A stretch of DNA of 64,000 bases from Saccharopolyspora soli. Its GTDB lineage: Bacteria > Actinomycetota > Actinomycetes > Mycobacteriales > Pseudonocardiaceae. The position numbers were made by a program, and so were the translations under genes. The DNA lies in assembly GCF_022678645.1 (NCBI RefSeq), contig NZ_JALBWV010000014.1, forward strand, positions 93,909-157,908, given 5' to 3'. How positions within the stretch are numbered: position 1 is the stretch's first letter; each line of letters opens with the position of its first letter. The notes under the pieces are model-generated. The model ran no database searches, was not told the DNA's origin, and worked only from the letters and a program-made list of their open reading frames with translations. Shown here piece after piece: positions 16,148 through 25,314 of this stretch.

Positions 16148-17200
16148 CTAGCTGCTGATCGGGATGCTGCGGTAGGCCGCTGGTGCTTCCCATTGCTCGG
16201 CCGCTTCGCTCCGGCCCCACTTCTCCAGGTCGAGCAGGCCCAGGCCGCGGCCGAAGCCGGACATGTCGCCTCGGGTGTTGACCATGAACGCCAGCCAGCG
16301 GCCGTCCGGGCTGACGTTGGAGTTGCTGCACCGCCACGGCGGGTGATCGATCGCCCTGGTCATCCGCACCCGCCGACCGCTGCCGTCGAGCTTGAGCTTC
16401 CACAGGTCGATCGGCGGCCAGTAGTTCTCGAAGTCGCAGGAGGACTCCAGGCAGATGTGCTCGCCGTCGGGGAAGATGCCTTCCGGCTCGTTGTGCGTGA
16501 GGTGCTCGTCGATGTACGTCCGGACCACGCCGGTGTCCACCTCGACGCCCTTCACCACCGTCTTCCAGTCCAGCGTGTTGCGCCGGGGGAAGCGGTTGAC
16601 GTATTCGGCGAAGATGACCTCGGTGTCGTTGTGCCGGAAGTCCTGCGGCTCTGGGCAACGTCCGTTGCGGGTCGTGTAAACGACCTTGCGGTCCACCAGT
16701 TCCGGCTGGTCGCCGGAGTAGTCGAGGTCCGCGACGCGGATCTCGAAGTCCTCCGGCGCGCCGGTGCTCGGGTCGATCCGGCCGTACACCGAGTACGTCA
16801 CGGTCGGCGTCCGCGTGGAAACCCCGCAGCCCTCGAAGATCGTGGGGCCCAGCGGCCTAGGTGGCTCGGCGGCGTCGCGGTCCATGAACCACAGCTCCGA
16901 GGAGCCGAACCGGCTGCGCTCCCGGTCCTCGAAGTGCCTCGGCCCGATGAGCAGGTAGTCGCCGTTGGGCAGGAACAGCACCCGCAGGAAGCTGTGGTGC
17001 GCGCCGTTGTCCTTGGTGAGGTTGCGAACTTGGCGCGAGGCCAGGTCCAGTTCGCAGACATCGCCGAAGTTCTTGTCGATGAACGCGATCCGGCGGCCAT
17101 CCGGCGACCAGTACGGACGTTCGCCGTAGTCGAGCAGCTTTTCGTGGAATTCCGGTGGCTCGTCCAAGAAGCCGCGCTGGTCAGCGCTCGGCTTGGTCAT
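16148..17200 (-). CDS. PD40/TolB-like beta-propeller protein of unknown function
   Basis: 350 residues from ATG at 17200 with GGGGAGAAG upstream. Repeated blades with PD40-like signatures are visible: RPYWSPDGRRIAFIDKN, LFLPNGDYLLIG, GIFPDGEHICLESSC and NSNVSPDGRWLAFMVN. No signal peptide or membrane segment is present, so it should be cytosolic. Propellers of this type occur in TolB, oligogalacturonate lyase-like enzymes and peptidase fusions; no catalytic domain is attached here. It lies downstream of tctC2 in the same direction, separated by a hairpin repeat, and may be co-regulated with that transporter. The function is unknown. Confidence 0.75.
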   Translation of the reverse strand: MTKPSADQRGFLDEPPEFHEKLLDYGERPYWSPDGRRIAFIDKNFGDVCELDLASRQVRNLTKDNGAHHSFLRVLFLPNGDYLLIGPRHFEDRERSRFGSSELWFMDRDAAEPPRPLGPTIFEGCGVSTRTPTVTYSVYGRIDPSTGAPEDFEIRVADLDYSGDQPELVDRKVVYTTRNGRCPEPQDFRHNDTEVIFAEYVNRFPRRNTLDWKTVVKGVEVDTGVVRTYIDEHLTHNEPEGIFPDGEHICLESSCDFENYWPPIDLWKLKLDGSGRRVRMTRAIDHPPWRCSNSNVSPDGRWLAFMVNTRGDMSGFGRGLGLLDLEKWGRSEAAEQWEAPAAYRSIPISS

Positions 17201-17230
17201 CTTCTCCCCTTCGATGAGCGGGTGGTTGCG

Positions 17231-17278
17231 GGTCGTTAGTGCCCAACCGGGCTCCAGCCGGGTTGCGCACTCACGACC
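17231..17278. repeat. Dispersed hairpin repeat, family B
   Basis: GGTCGTTAGTGC (17231-17242) pairs with GCACTCACGACC (17267-17278) with one mismatch, and CAACCGGGCT/AGCCGGGTTG forms an inner stem. The same outer arms (GGTCGTGAGTGCG) occur at 27007-27054 and in shortened form at 27184-27229. It sits between the tctC2 stop and the PD40 start. Confidence 0.75.
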
Positions 17279-17286
17279 GTCGGTGC

Positions 17287-18258
17287 TCAGCCGATCGTCT
17301 TGATGACTTCGCGGAGGTTGTTCTCCTGCTGGGCCCACAGCGCCGAAAGCTGTTGGCCGTCCAGGAATTTCACCTGCATGCCGACCTTCGCGTTCGCCTC
17401 CTGGTACTTCGGGTCGGCGCTGACCTCGCGCATCGCGTTCTCCAGGCTCGCCCGCGCCTGCTCCGGAGCGTCAGCGGCCATCGTGACGCAGAAGTACGAG
17501 TCGGAGAGCAGGTCGACACCCTGCTCCTTGGCGGTGGGCACGTCCGGGAGGTACGGGCTGCGCTGGTCGGCCAGCGCAGCCAGGATCCGGAACTGCCCCG
17601 CCTTGTACTGCGCCTGGAGTCCGGTTAGGCCGCCGCTGAAGAAGTCCACCTGCTTGCCGAGCAACGCGGTCACCTTCTCCGACGCGCCGTCCACCACAAC
17701 GGTGTTGAAGTTCGCCGAAGCCGCGCGCGCGAAGTTCGCGTACGCCACGGTGTCGTCGCTGAGCGCGCCGTCCGCGGCGGCGTTGACCTTGCCTGGCCGG
17801 GCGTGGATGTCGTTGAGCAGGTCGGAAAGCGTTCGGTACGGCGAATCGGCGTGCACCGCGATGACGTTCGGGGTGTATCCGGTGCAGCCGACCAACGAGA
17901 AGTCCTGCCGCGAGTAGTTCGCCTGCGCGTTCGGGTAGAGGTACTTCAGCGCGGTGGGCAGGTTGACGTTCGCGATCACGTTGGTGTCCTTCTTGGCCAG
18001 CAGCTCGTTGATGGCGAGCTGTCCGCCGGAGCCGGGCTTGTTCACCACCTGGAACTTGGCGCCGGATTTCTGCGACAGCTCGTCGGCGAGGATCCGCGCC
18101 CAGGTGTCGGTCGTGCCGCCCGCGGACAGCCCGAGCAGCAGCTGAACGGTGTCGCCCTGCTTCGGGTAACCGCCCTGGTCGGAGTTGCTGAGCGTGCCGC
18201 AGGCGCTCAGGCACAGCAGTGCTGCGCTCAGCGCGGCGGCCAACGGGGTTCGCTTCAT
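17287..18258 (-). CDS. tctC: TctC-type substrate-binding lipoprotein (second set)
   Basis: 323 residues from ATG at 18258. Signal peptide with lipobox LSAC at about residue 20. Bug/TctC pattern: TVQLLLGLSAGGTTDTWAR, VNKPGSGGQLA, VVDGASEKVTALLGKQVDFF. GGTTDTWAR matches the family's binding loop better than the first TctC. The start overlaps the tctA2 stop by four bases. Its sequence differs strongly from the TctC at 8152, so the two transporters probably bind different acids. Confidence 0.93.
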   Translation of the reverse strand: MKRTPLAAALSAALLCLSACGTLSNSDQGGYPKQGDTVQLLLGLSAGGTTDTWARILADELSQKSGAKFQVVNKPGSGGQLAINELLAKKDTNVIANVNLPTALKYLYPNAQANYSRQDFSLVGCTGYTPNVIAVHADSPYRTLSDLLNDIHARPGKVNAAADGALSDDTVAYANFARAASANFNTVVVDGASEKVTALLGKQVDFFSGGLTGLQAQYKAGQFRILAALADQRSPYLPDVPTAKEQGVDLLSDSYFCVTMAADAPEQARASLENAMREVSADPKYQEANAKVGMQVKFLDGQQLSALWAQQENNLREVIKTIG

Positions 18259-19793
18259 CGCGTCTCCAGTTCTTCGGGGGACTGCTCCCGGTGTCCGACG
18301 ACGTCGGCGGTGCGCCGACGCGCCAGACCTCGGGCGGTCTTGACCGCCTTGACCACGATGGTCAGCACGATCAACAGGTAGGCCGTCACGGCGACCGGGC
18401 TGGTGAAGAATCCGGCGAAACTGCCCTGGTGGATGGAAAGGGCCCGGCGGAAGTTCTCCTCCAGCATCGGACCGAGCACCAACGTCAGCGCCGCTGGCGC
18501 CAGCGGGACGTCCAAGCGGCGCAGCACGAGTCCGACCAGTCCCGCGATCCACATCACCGCGATGTCGAAGACGCGGTTGTTGATGGTGTAGGCGCCGACG
18601 GTCATGAAGCCGAGGGTGAGCGCGTAGAGCACCATCGGCGGGACCCGCAGCACCGCCACCCACATCCGGACCATCGGCAGCGCCATGATCAGCAGGATGA
18701 CGTTGGACACCGCCAAGCTGGCGATGAAACCCCAGGCGACCTCGGGTTGCTGGGCGAACAGCAGCGGTCCGGGCTGCAGGCCGTTGATGGTGAAGGCGCC
18801 GAGCAGGATCGCCATCGTCGCGGACGACGGGATGCCCAGCGTCAGCAGCGGGATGAAGTTCGAGATGGCCAGCGCGTTGTTGGCGGTCTCCGGACCGGCG
18901 ACGCCCTGGATGGCGCCCCTGCCGAAGCGGTGCGGAGTTTTCGACACTCGCTTCTCGACGGCGTAGGACGCGAACGAGCAGGCGGCCGCGGGGGAGCCCG
19001 GCACCAGGCCGAAGAAGAACCCGATCCCGGTGCCACGGGCGATGGCGCCGAGGCTGTCCCGGAAGTCCTGCCAGCTCAGCCGAACCGAGCCGATCTTGCC
19101 GGAGAAGTCGACCGTGGTGCGGCTGCCGATGTGTTCGAGGATTTCGGCGAGTCCGAACAGGCCCATGATCACCGCGACGAACTCCACCCCGTCGCGCAGT
19201 TCGATGATGCCCATCGTGAAGCGCGGCGCACCGGTGACCAGGTCGAGCCCGATGGCGCCCACGAACAGCCCCAGCAGCGCCGACACCAGGCCCTTGACCA
19301 CCGACCTGCCCGCCAGCCCGATGACCAGGCCGAGCGCCAGCAGGCTGAGCGCGAAGAGTTCGGGCGGGCCCAGCGCCAGCGCCAGGTCGGCGAGCTGGCT
19401 GGCGAAGACCATGCCGACCAGCGCGACCATGCCGCCGATGAACGACCCGATCGCGGCGATCGACAGCGCTTTGCCCGCCTGGCCGCGTCTGGTCATCTCG
19501 TAGCCGTCCAGGCAGGTCGCCACGGAGGCGACCTCGCCGGGCACCCGCAGCAGCACGGAAGTGATCGTGCCGCCGTACATGGAGCCGTAGTAGATGGCCG
19601 AGATCATCACGATCGAGGCGGTGGGACCGACGACGAAGGCCAGCGGCAGCAGCAGCGTGGTGGCCGCGGACGGGCCGAAACCCGGCAGCACGCCGGTGAT
19701 CATGCCCAGTGCGCAGCCGAGCACCGCGTAGCTGAGGTTCTGCGGGGTCAGGACGTGGGAGAAACCCAACGCCAGATCGCTGATGATGTCCAT
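18255..19793 (-). CDS. tctA: TctA large membrane subunit (second set)
   Basis: 512 residues from ATG at 19793. TctA signatures: GMITGVLPGFGPSAATTLLLP, the LRVPGEVASVATCLDGYEMTRRGQAGKAL loop, and the repeat half GLVPGSPAAACSFASYAVEK. Roughly twelve membrane helices. Paralogue of 6003-7502 with the same motifs but different loops. Operon order is tctB, tctA, tctC, unlike the A-B-C order of the first set, so a recent duplication of the whole operon is unlikely. Confidence 0.94.
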   Translation of the reverse strand: MDIISDLALGFSHVLTPQNLSYAVLGCALGMITGVLPGFGPSAATTLLLPLAFVVGPTASIVMISAIYYGSMYGGTITSVLLRVPGEVASVATCLDGYEMTRRGQAGKALSIAAIGSFIGGMVALVGMVFASQLADLALALGPPELFALSLLALGLVIGLAGRSVVKGLVSALLGLFVGAIGLDLVTGAPRFTMGIIELRDGVEFVAVIMGLFGLAEILEHIGSRTTVDFSGKIGSVRLSWQDFRDSLGAIARGTGIGFFFGLVPGSPAAACSFASYAVEKRVSKTPHRFGRGAIQGVAGPETANNALAISNFIPLLTLGIPSSATMAILLGAFTINGLQPGPLLFAQQPEVAWGFIASLAVSNVILLIMALPMVRMWVAVLRVPPMVLYALTLGFMTVGAYTINNRVFDIAVMWIAGLVGLVLRRLDVPLAPAALTLVLGPMLEENFRRALSIHQGSFAGFFTSPVAVTAYLLIVLTIVVKAVKTARGLARRRTADVVGHREQSPEELETR

Positions 19794-19798
19794 CGGCC

Positions 19799-20338
19799 TC
19801 ACAGCCCCAGCAACTGGATGATGTTCAGCGGGTCCGGCAGCACGATGCCGAGCGCGTTCGCGCCGTAGGCGGTGCCGAGCACGCCGACCGCGGTCGCGGG
19901 CAACGCGATCCAGATCCGACTGCGGGCGATGAAGATCAGCAGCCCGGCGACGTAGACCGTCAACGAGATCAGGTAGCCGACCGTTTCCAACAGCAGCAGC
20001 GGGACCAGGGTCCAGGCGACGACGAACGCGATGCGCCGGAACCCGGCGGAGTCGATGGGCGGCTGCTCGTCGATCGGTGCGTCCGCATCTTCGGGGTCGT
20101 CCGCGGGCGTCGCATTCTCTTGCTGGGCTTGGCTTTCCGCTCCGGTGATCAGCCAGGTCAGCGAGACGAGCAGCAGCCCACCGGAGATGATCGCCGGATA
20201 CATGCCCGGTCCCGGCCGGTTCCCGTCGAAGAATCCATAACCGAGCGAAACGGTCAGCAGCAGCACCGACAGTGCGAGCAGCACGCCTGCCGCGATCCGT
20301 TCGGCGATGGGGCGTTTTCCGCGTACGGCGACCGGCAT
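19799..20338 (-). CDS. tctB: TctB small membrane subunit (second set)
   Basis: 179 residues from ATG at 20338, with AGGAG five bases upstream; a GTG directly before it is possible. Four membrane helices in two pairs around an acidic loop (ATPADDPEDADAPIDE). GPGMYPAIISGGLLLVSL is a TctB-type segment. First gene of the second TTT operon, divergent from the second IclR regulator. Confidence 0.9.
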   Translation of the reverse strand: MPVAVRGKRPIAERIAAGVLLALSVLLLTVSLGYGFFDGNRPGPGMYPAIISGGLLLVSLTWLITGAESQAQQENATPADDPEDADAPIDEQPPIDSAGFRRIAFVVAWTLVPLLLLETVGYLISLTVYVAGLLIFIARSRIWIALPATAVGVLGTAYGANALGIVLPDPLNIIQLLGL

Positions 20339-20341
20339 CAC

Positions 20342-20617
20342 GGCTCCTGTGGACGGAAGAACGCGCGGTGGTCCGCACGAAGATTCCTAAATGGACGTCC
20401 GAGATTCGTCCGGGCAACCGAGAAGTCCGGGCTATGCGGGGGAATTGGACAGATCAAGGCTGCTCGCATCTCCTCTCCGTTGAGAGACGCATGGCGTTCA
20501 CACGGACGGACCCAGGTCATCGGCTCGGTGTCGCCATTGGTGGGAGCCAGGCGGTGGCTCGGCAAACGCTAAGCCATGACTCTCAATATGAACAACACAT
20601 TCTTGTAGAGTGAGAGG
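20342..20617. promoter_or_regulatory. Divergent spacer of tctB2 and iclR2 with GAGAG dyads
   Basis: CTCTC-CGTT-GAGAG at 20473-20486 is a perfect dyad. CTCTCA (20580-20585) and TGAGAG (20611-20616) form a wider pair directly upstream of the regulator's ATG. The shared CTCTC/GAGAG half-site makes both candidates for the IclR2 operator. No other gene is seen in this stretch. Confidence 0.45.
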
Positions 20618-21346
20618 ATGGCGACGAGTGCTGATCGGGCGTTGGACCTGCTCGACGAGATCGCGGCCCGGCCCGCGCCGACCGGCTTGATGGAGTTGGC
20701 CACTGCGGCGGGTTTGGACAAGAGCACGGCGTCTCGGCTGCTCGCGGTGCTGTGCGGCCGGGGATTGGTGACGCGCGACCCGGACACCCGCCGGTACGAA
20801 CCCGGTCCCGCGCTGCTGCTGTTGGCCACCCGCGTGCTGGACAACTCGCCGCTGCGGGCCACGGCGCACAGCCACCTGCAACGGCTGCGGGATGCCAGCG
20901 GCGAGACGGTGACGCTGCAACTGCGGGTCGGCCTGCAACGGGTGTGCGTCGATGGCGCGGACAGCTCGCAGCCGGTGCGCCGCGTCGCGCACATCGGCGA
21001 GGCCAACCCGCTCTACGTGGGCGTCACCGGCAAGGTCATCACCGCGTTCCTGCCGTCGGAACAGGTCGCCTCGGTGCTTGCCGACGGTGCCTCAGCCGGA
21101 CGGGACATGAGCCGCCTGCCGCGCGAGCTGGAGCTGATCCGCCGCCGCGGTTACCACGCGAGCATCGGCGACAAGGGCGTGGGCATCGCCGGGATCTCCG
21201 CGCCGGTGCTGACTTCTCGCGGGGTGATCGCGGGTCTGACGGTCAGCGGACCGCACGACCGCTGGACCGTGCCGCGGATGGAGGAGTTCGCCCCGACGCT
21301 GCTCGCCGCGGCCCGCGAAGTCAGCACCGCGCTGGGCGGCCGGTAG
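20618..21346 (+). CDS. IclR-family transcriptional regulator (second)
   Basis: 242 residues from ATG at 20618. HTH: ADRALDLLDEIAARP, GLMELATAAGLDKSTASRLLAVLCGRGLV. Ligand domain: GEANPLYVGVTGKVITAFLP and the C-terminal VIAGLTVSGPHDRW. It is divergent from the second Tct operon and is probably its regulator. Its 3' end overlaps the convergent MFS gene by 26 bases. Confidence 0.92.
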   Translation: MATSADRALDLLDEIAARPAPTGLMELATAAGLDKSTASRLLAVLCGRGLVTRDPDTRRYEPGPALLLLATRVLDNSPLRATAHSHLQRLRDASGETVTLQLRVGLQRVCVDGADSSQPVRRVAHIGEANPLYVGVTGKVITAFLPSEQVASVLADGASAGRDMSRLPRELELIRRRGYHASIGDKGVGIAGISAPVLTSRGVIAGLTVSGPHDRWTVPRMEEFAPTLLAAAREVSTALGGR

Positions 21347-22541
21347 CGCGGTTCCTGGTCAGCGCGGCGAACGCGAGTGCCGCACCTACTCCGGACACCG
21401 CCAGCACGATGATCGGGATCGACATCCCGAACCGCTCGTAGAGCCAGCCGAGCAACACCGGACCCAGCACCGTCGCCAGATCGCCGCAGGTGCGGAAGAT
21501 GCCGGTGGCCACGCCGATGCGGTTCGGCGGCGCGTGGTCGGCCAGCATCGCCGCTGGCAGCGGCCCGCTGATCGCGGTCAGGGCGCCGACCACCAGCAGC
21601 ACGCCGAGCAAGCCCATCGGTTCGTCGACCGCCAGGTACAACCCGGTGGCAGCGCCGCTGGCCAGCAGCGACGCCGCGAGCACCGGCCGTCGGCCGAACC
21701 GCTCGGCCAGTTGCACGGTCAGCGGCAGCAGCAACAGCGACAAGCCGGTCACCACGCCCAACCCCAGCCCGAACAATTGCGGCGAAACACCGATCCGCTC
21801 GTAGGCGATCAGCGGAACCAGCGACTGCTGGCCGCCGAACCGGGCGAAGAAGACCGCGAAACCCACGATGTTCACCGCCAGCAACGCGTTGCTGGCCAAC
21901 GACCGGGGTGGCGGCGCGTCGTCGAAATCCGGCGGCGTGGCGCCATCCTGCGCCGTCGGCCCGTCGTCGGGTCGGATCAGCGCCCAGCAGACGAAAATCG
22001 CGGCGGCCCCGCCCGCGAGGCCGAATACCAGCGTCGGACCGCCGAGCGCCATCGCCAGACCGCCGAGTGCGGGCCCGCCCGCCCCGCCGACCAGCTGCAT
22101 CGCCTGCAACGTCGCCATGTCGCGACCACGCCGCCACTTCGGCGTGCGCTGCGCCAACAAGGTCTGTCCGCTGGTGATCGCCACCGCGCCGAGCACCCCG
22201 TTGACCACGCGCGCTGCGACCAGCTGCGCCAGCGAGGTGACGAAGCCGGTCGCGACGGTCACGACCACCACACCAGCAACCGAGATCAGCAGCAGGTGCC
22301 GCGCTGGCACTCGGGCCAACAGCAGCCCCGCTGGCAGGTTCGCCAGCAGCCGACCGACCCCGAAGATCCCGACCACCAGGCCGAGCATCGCCGGTCCGGC
22401 ACCGAAGGACGCCGCGTACACCGGCAGCACCGGGACGACCGAGCCCCAGGTCATCTGGGTAGCCGCGACGAGCCCGCAGCAGATGACCAACTGCTCCCGC
22501 CGAAGCCCGACCGGCAGCAGCCGTTGTTGCGTTGTGCTCAT
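21321..22541 (-). CDS. MFS transporter, drug/metabolite type
   Basis: 406 residues from ATG at 22541. Twelve helices in two halves with a charged central loop (DDGPTAQDGATPPDFDDAPPPR). Segments such as GMVxGIFGVGRLLANLPAGLLLARVPAR and LAERFGRRPVLAASLL match the MFS A-motif positions. It ends the operon of cysteine hydrolase, ABC ATPase, permease and binding protein, ten bases after the binding-protein stop. It could export a product of that pathway. Confidence 0.88.
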   Translation of the reverse strand: MSTTQQRLLPVGLRREQLVICCGLVAATQMTWGSVVPVLPVYAASFGAGPAMLGLVVGIFGVGRLLANLPAGLLLARVPARHLLLISVAGVVVVTVATGFVTSLAQLVAARVVNGVLGAVAITSGQTLLAQRTPKWRRGRDMATLQAMQLVGGAGGPALGGLAMALGGPTLVFGLAGGAAAIFVCWALIRPDDGPTAQDGATPPDFDDAPPPRSLASNALLAVNIVGFAVFFARFGGQQSLVPLIAYERIGVSPQLFGLGLGVVTGLSLLLLPLTVQLAERFGRRPVLAASLLASGAATGLYLAVDEPMGLLGVLLVVGALTAISGPLPAAMLADHAPPNRIGVATGIFRTCGDLATVLGPVLLGWLYERFGMSIPIIVLAVSGVGAALAFAALTRNRATGRPARC

Positions 22542-22551
22542 CGGCCGAGGA

Positions 22552-23610
22552 CTACTTCGGGGCGGCGGCCCGGACGAACTCCGGGTCGACGACATCCGCG
22601 TAGGTCACCGGCTTGTCGCCGTCCTTGAGCACACCCGCGCGGCGCACCACGTTCAACGCCGTGGCCACGGCCGGTTCGGTGATGTCGCCGGAGTACTCCC
22701 ACAACTGGTCGGCGTAGGCCCGTTCCAGGGTGGCCTCGACGACCTCCGGCGGCAGGTTGCTGAACTGCTTCTTGGCGACCTCGGTCGCGGCCTGCCGATC
22801 GTCGCGGACCACCGCGAGCGCCTCCAGCATGCCCTGCACGAACTTCCGGGTGGTCTCCGCGCCGTCGCCGGTCGCGGTGTCCATCCGGACGTTGACGGTC
22901 GAATAGGCGTAAGGGCCGAGCCCATTCGGCGGGCTGAAGAACGGTTCCTGCCAAACACCCTGCCGCACGCCCTGCGCCAACACCGGATCGGCGACCACCG
23001 CGACGTCGGCTTGGCCCTGCGCCACGATGCTCATCGGTGCGGCGGCGTCCACCGCCTCGATGAGCTTCACATCGGATGCCTGCAACCCGCCCTCGGCCAG
23101 CACGTAGCGCAGGATCGAGTTCGGGGTACCGCCGTAGGCACCGGTCACCACGCGCTTGCCGCGCAGGTAGCTCGCGACCGACCGCACGTCGGTCATCGGC
23201 GGCGCGGGTTGCCCGGCAGCCGCGGTGAAGTACACGTTGCCCCGGTTGACCACGTTGACCACTGCCTTGATCGCCGCGCTCTGCGACGGGTTCTGCGCCT
23301 GCACGAAGCCGTTGTGCTCGGGACCGCCGATGAAGCCCCAAGCCTGCCTGCTGAGCACGGCGTTGGTGTGCGCGGCGCCGCCCTGCAAGGTCAGCGCGCG
23401 CACGTTGAGGCCGTGCTTGGCGAAGATGCCCCGGTCGATGCCGACGTACAGGGGCAGGTAGCCCAGGCTGTGCGCGGGCTCGGCGATGACCAGCTCACCG
23501 GAGTCGCCGCCCGAAGCCGCACCGCAGCCGGTCAGCACCAACGCCGCGGCGGCGCTGGCCGCCGCGAGCCGCAGTACCGCGCGGCGCGAGCCGTACCACA
23601 TAGGCCGCAT
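22552..23610 (-). CDS. ABC substrate-binding lipoprotein, NMT1/SsuA type
   Basis: 352 residues from ATG at 23610 with GGAGG upstream. Tat-like or long Sec signal (YGSRRAVLRLAAASAAAALVLTGC) ending in lipobox LTGC. The mature part has the NMT1/THI5 pattern: LGYLPLYVGIDRGIFAKHGLNVRALTLQGG, GKRVVTGAYGGTPNSILRYVLAEGGL. The family carries nitrate, taurine, alkanesulfonates, aromatic sulfonates and pyrimidine precursors. It is co-transcribed with its permease and ATPase. The ligand may be an N-carbamoyl or amide compound given the hydrolase that leads the operon. Confidence 0.92.
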   Translation of the reverse strand: MRPMWYGSRRAVLRLAAASAAAALVLTGCGAASGGDSGELVIAEPAHSLGYLPLYVGIDRGIFAKHGLNVRALTLQGGAAHTNAVLSRQAWGFIGGPEHNGFVQAQNPSQSAAIKAVVNVVNRGNVYFTAAAGQPAPPMTDVRSVASYLRGKRVVTGAYGGTPNSILRYVLAEGGLQASDVKLIEAVDAAAPMSIVAQGQADVAVVADPVLAQGVRQGVWQEPFFSPPNGLGPYAYSTVNVRMDTATGDGAETTRKFVQGMLEALAVVRDDRQAATEVAKKQFSNLPPEVVEATLERAYADQLWEYSGDITEPAVATALNVVRRAGVLKDGDKPVTYADVVDPEFVRAAAPK

Positions 23611-23611
23611 G

Positions 23612-24475
23612 TCAATTGCCTCCGTGCAGTAGTTGGGCGCGCAGTCGGCGCTCCACGAGTCCGACGACCAGGTACAACACCAGCGAGAGCAGTGCGAGGA
23701 TGACCACGCCGACCCAGATCAGCGAGATGTCGTACACCGTGCCCGCGTAGACGACCAGTCGCCCGAGCCCGCGCTCGGAGCCGATGTACTCGCCGACGAT
23801 CGCGCCAGCGAGCGCGAGCCCGATGGTGACCCGCAGCCCGGAGATGATCCACGGCATCGTGCCGGGCACCACGACGCTGCGGAACACCTTCCACCTGCTC
23901 GCCCCGAGGCTGTTGAGCATCCTGGTCAGGTCGGGGTCGATGGCGCGCACCCCGGCGGCGGCGTTGAGCGCCTGCACCGCGACCACCAGCGCGGTGGCCA
24001 TCGCGATCTTCGAAGAGATCCCGATGCCTAGCACCAGCACCACGATCGGCGCCAACGCGAGTTTCGGAATCGCCTCCAGCGCCACCACGAACGGCTCGGC
24101 GACCTTGGCGTAGGTCCGCGACCACCAGAAGGACAGGCCGATGGCCACGCCGAGCACGGTGCCGAGCGCGAATCCGGCGATGGCGCTGCCGAAGGTGTAG
24201 GCGGTGTCGCTGATCAGCGTGGCCGACGAGAACTGCTGCACGGCCTTGGCCCAGATCTCGCTCGGCATGGACCAGAAGAACGGATCGACCACGCCCAACC
24301 GCGCGCACCACTCCCAGCCGCCGACGGCGGCCGCGATCACCACCACGCGCAGCAGGATCACCACCGCCCGGTTGGGTGGCGCGGCACGGCGTTCCTTGCG
24401 CGGTCGAACCTTGTCCCTGGAGCCGAGCAGTTCGTCCAGAGTGGACAGCACCTGGGAAGGTGTGCTGGCGGTCAT
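23612..24475 (-). CDS. ABC permease, SsuC/TauC type
   Basis: 287 residues from ATG at 24475. Six helices and the EAA loop between helices (VVALEAIPKLALAPIVVLVLGIG; LNSLGASRWKVFRSVVVPGTMPWIISGLR). It couples the binding protein at 22552 with the ATPase at 24472, whose stop it overlaps by four bases. Confidence 0.93.
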   Translation of the reverse strand: MTASTPSQVLSTLDELLGSRDKVRPRKERRAAPPNRAVVILLRVVVIAAAVGGWEWCARLGVVDPFFWSMPSEIWAKAVQQFSSATLISDTAYTFGSAIAGFALGTVLGVAIGLSFWWSRTYAKVAEPFVVALEAIPKLALAPIVVLVLGIGISSKIAMATALVVAVQALNAAAGVRAIDPDLTRMLNSLGASRWKVFRSVVVPGTMPWIISGLRVTIGLALAGAIVGEYIGSERGLGRLVVYAGTVYDISLIWVGVVILALLSLVLYLVVGLVERRLRAQLLHGGN

Positions 24476-25314
24476 CGCGGTTCCTCTGCTCGCTTGGCTT
24501 CCCGCAGCAGCGCGCGCACCCGCGCCCGGATCGCGGTGAACTCCGGCGTGCTGGAGAGGTCCGGATGGTGCTGCCGGGGCTTGGGCAGATCGACCGGCAC
24601 GGTGTCGATCACCCGGCCGGGCCGACCGGAGAGCACGTAGATGGTGTCGGACAGGTAGACGGCCTCGTCGATGTCGTGCGTGACGAACACGATCGTCTTG
24701 CCGAAGTCGGCCTGGATGTCCAGCAACCAGTTCTGCATCTGCTCCCTGGTCTGCGCGTCCAGCGCGGCGAACGGCTCGTCGAGCAGCATCACGTCCCGGT
24801 GGAACAGCAGGGTGCGCAGCAGCGCGGCGCGCTGCCGCATGCCACCGGAGAGCTGCGCGGGATAGGAGTCGACGAACTCGCCCAACCCGTAGTGCCCCAG
24901 CAGCGGGCGGGCCAACTCCGCGGCCTGCTTCCTGGGAACTCCGCAGACCTCCGCGGCGAGCACCACGTTGTCCAGCACGGTGCGCCAGGGCAGCAGCATG
25001 TCCTTCTGCAGCATGAACCCGACCAGGCCGGTCTTGCCCGTGGTGTCCTGCCCGCCGATGAGCACCGAGCCACCGCTGGGCCGCTCCAACCCGGCGATGA
25101 TGGAGAACAGGGTGCTCTTGCCGCACCCCGAGGGGCCGACCACCGAGACGAAGCCGCCAGCGGGCACGTGCAGGTCGATCGGCGCCAGCGCCGGGACCTC
25201 CTCGACGCGCTTGCGCGCGACCTGCCGCTGGTAGACCTTGCTGACGCCGTCGATCCGCAGGTCGGCGCCTCGGGAAGTGGTTGCGCGCGTGGGAGTTTCG
25301 GTCAGCGCGGTCAT
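24472..25314 (-). CDS. ABC ATPase, SsuB/TauB type
   Basis: 280 residues from ATG at 25314. Walker A GPSGCGKST, Q-loop MLQKDMLLPW, signature LSGGMRQR, Walker B VMLLDEPFAALD, and switch His in FVTHDIDEA. Energises the NMT1-type importer. It overlaps the upstream hydrolase stop by four bases, so all genes from 26069 to 21321 form one operon. Confidence 0.95.
   Translation of the reverse strand: MTALTETPTRATTSRGADLRIDGVSKVYQRQVARKRVEEVPALAPIDLHVPAGGFVSVVGPSGCGKSTLFSIIAGLERPSGGSVLIGGQDTTGKTGLVGFMLQKDMLLPWRTVLDNVVLAAEVCGVPRKQAAELARPLLGHYGLGEFVDSYPAQLSGGMRQRAALLRTLLFHRDVMLLDEPFAALDAQTREQMQNWLLDIQADFGKTIVFVTHDIDEAVYLSDTIYVLSGRPGRVIDTVPVDLPKPRQHHPDLSSTPEFTAIRARVRALLREAKRAEEPR

Noticed and set aside
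18219..19868. 549-codon plus-strand frame opposite tctA2
   Set aside because: Composition (Asp, Arg, His, Gln repeats) is typical of the antisense of a membrane protein; tctA2 motifs are unmistakable.
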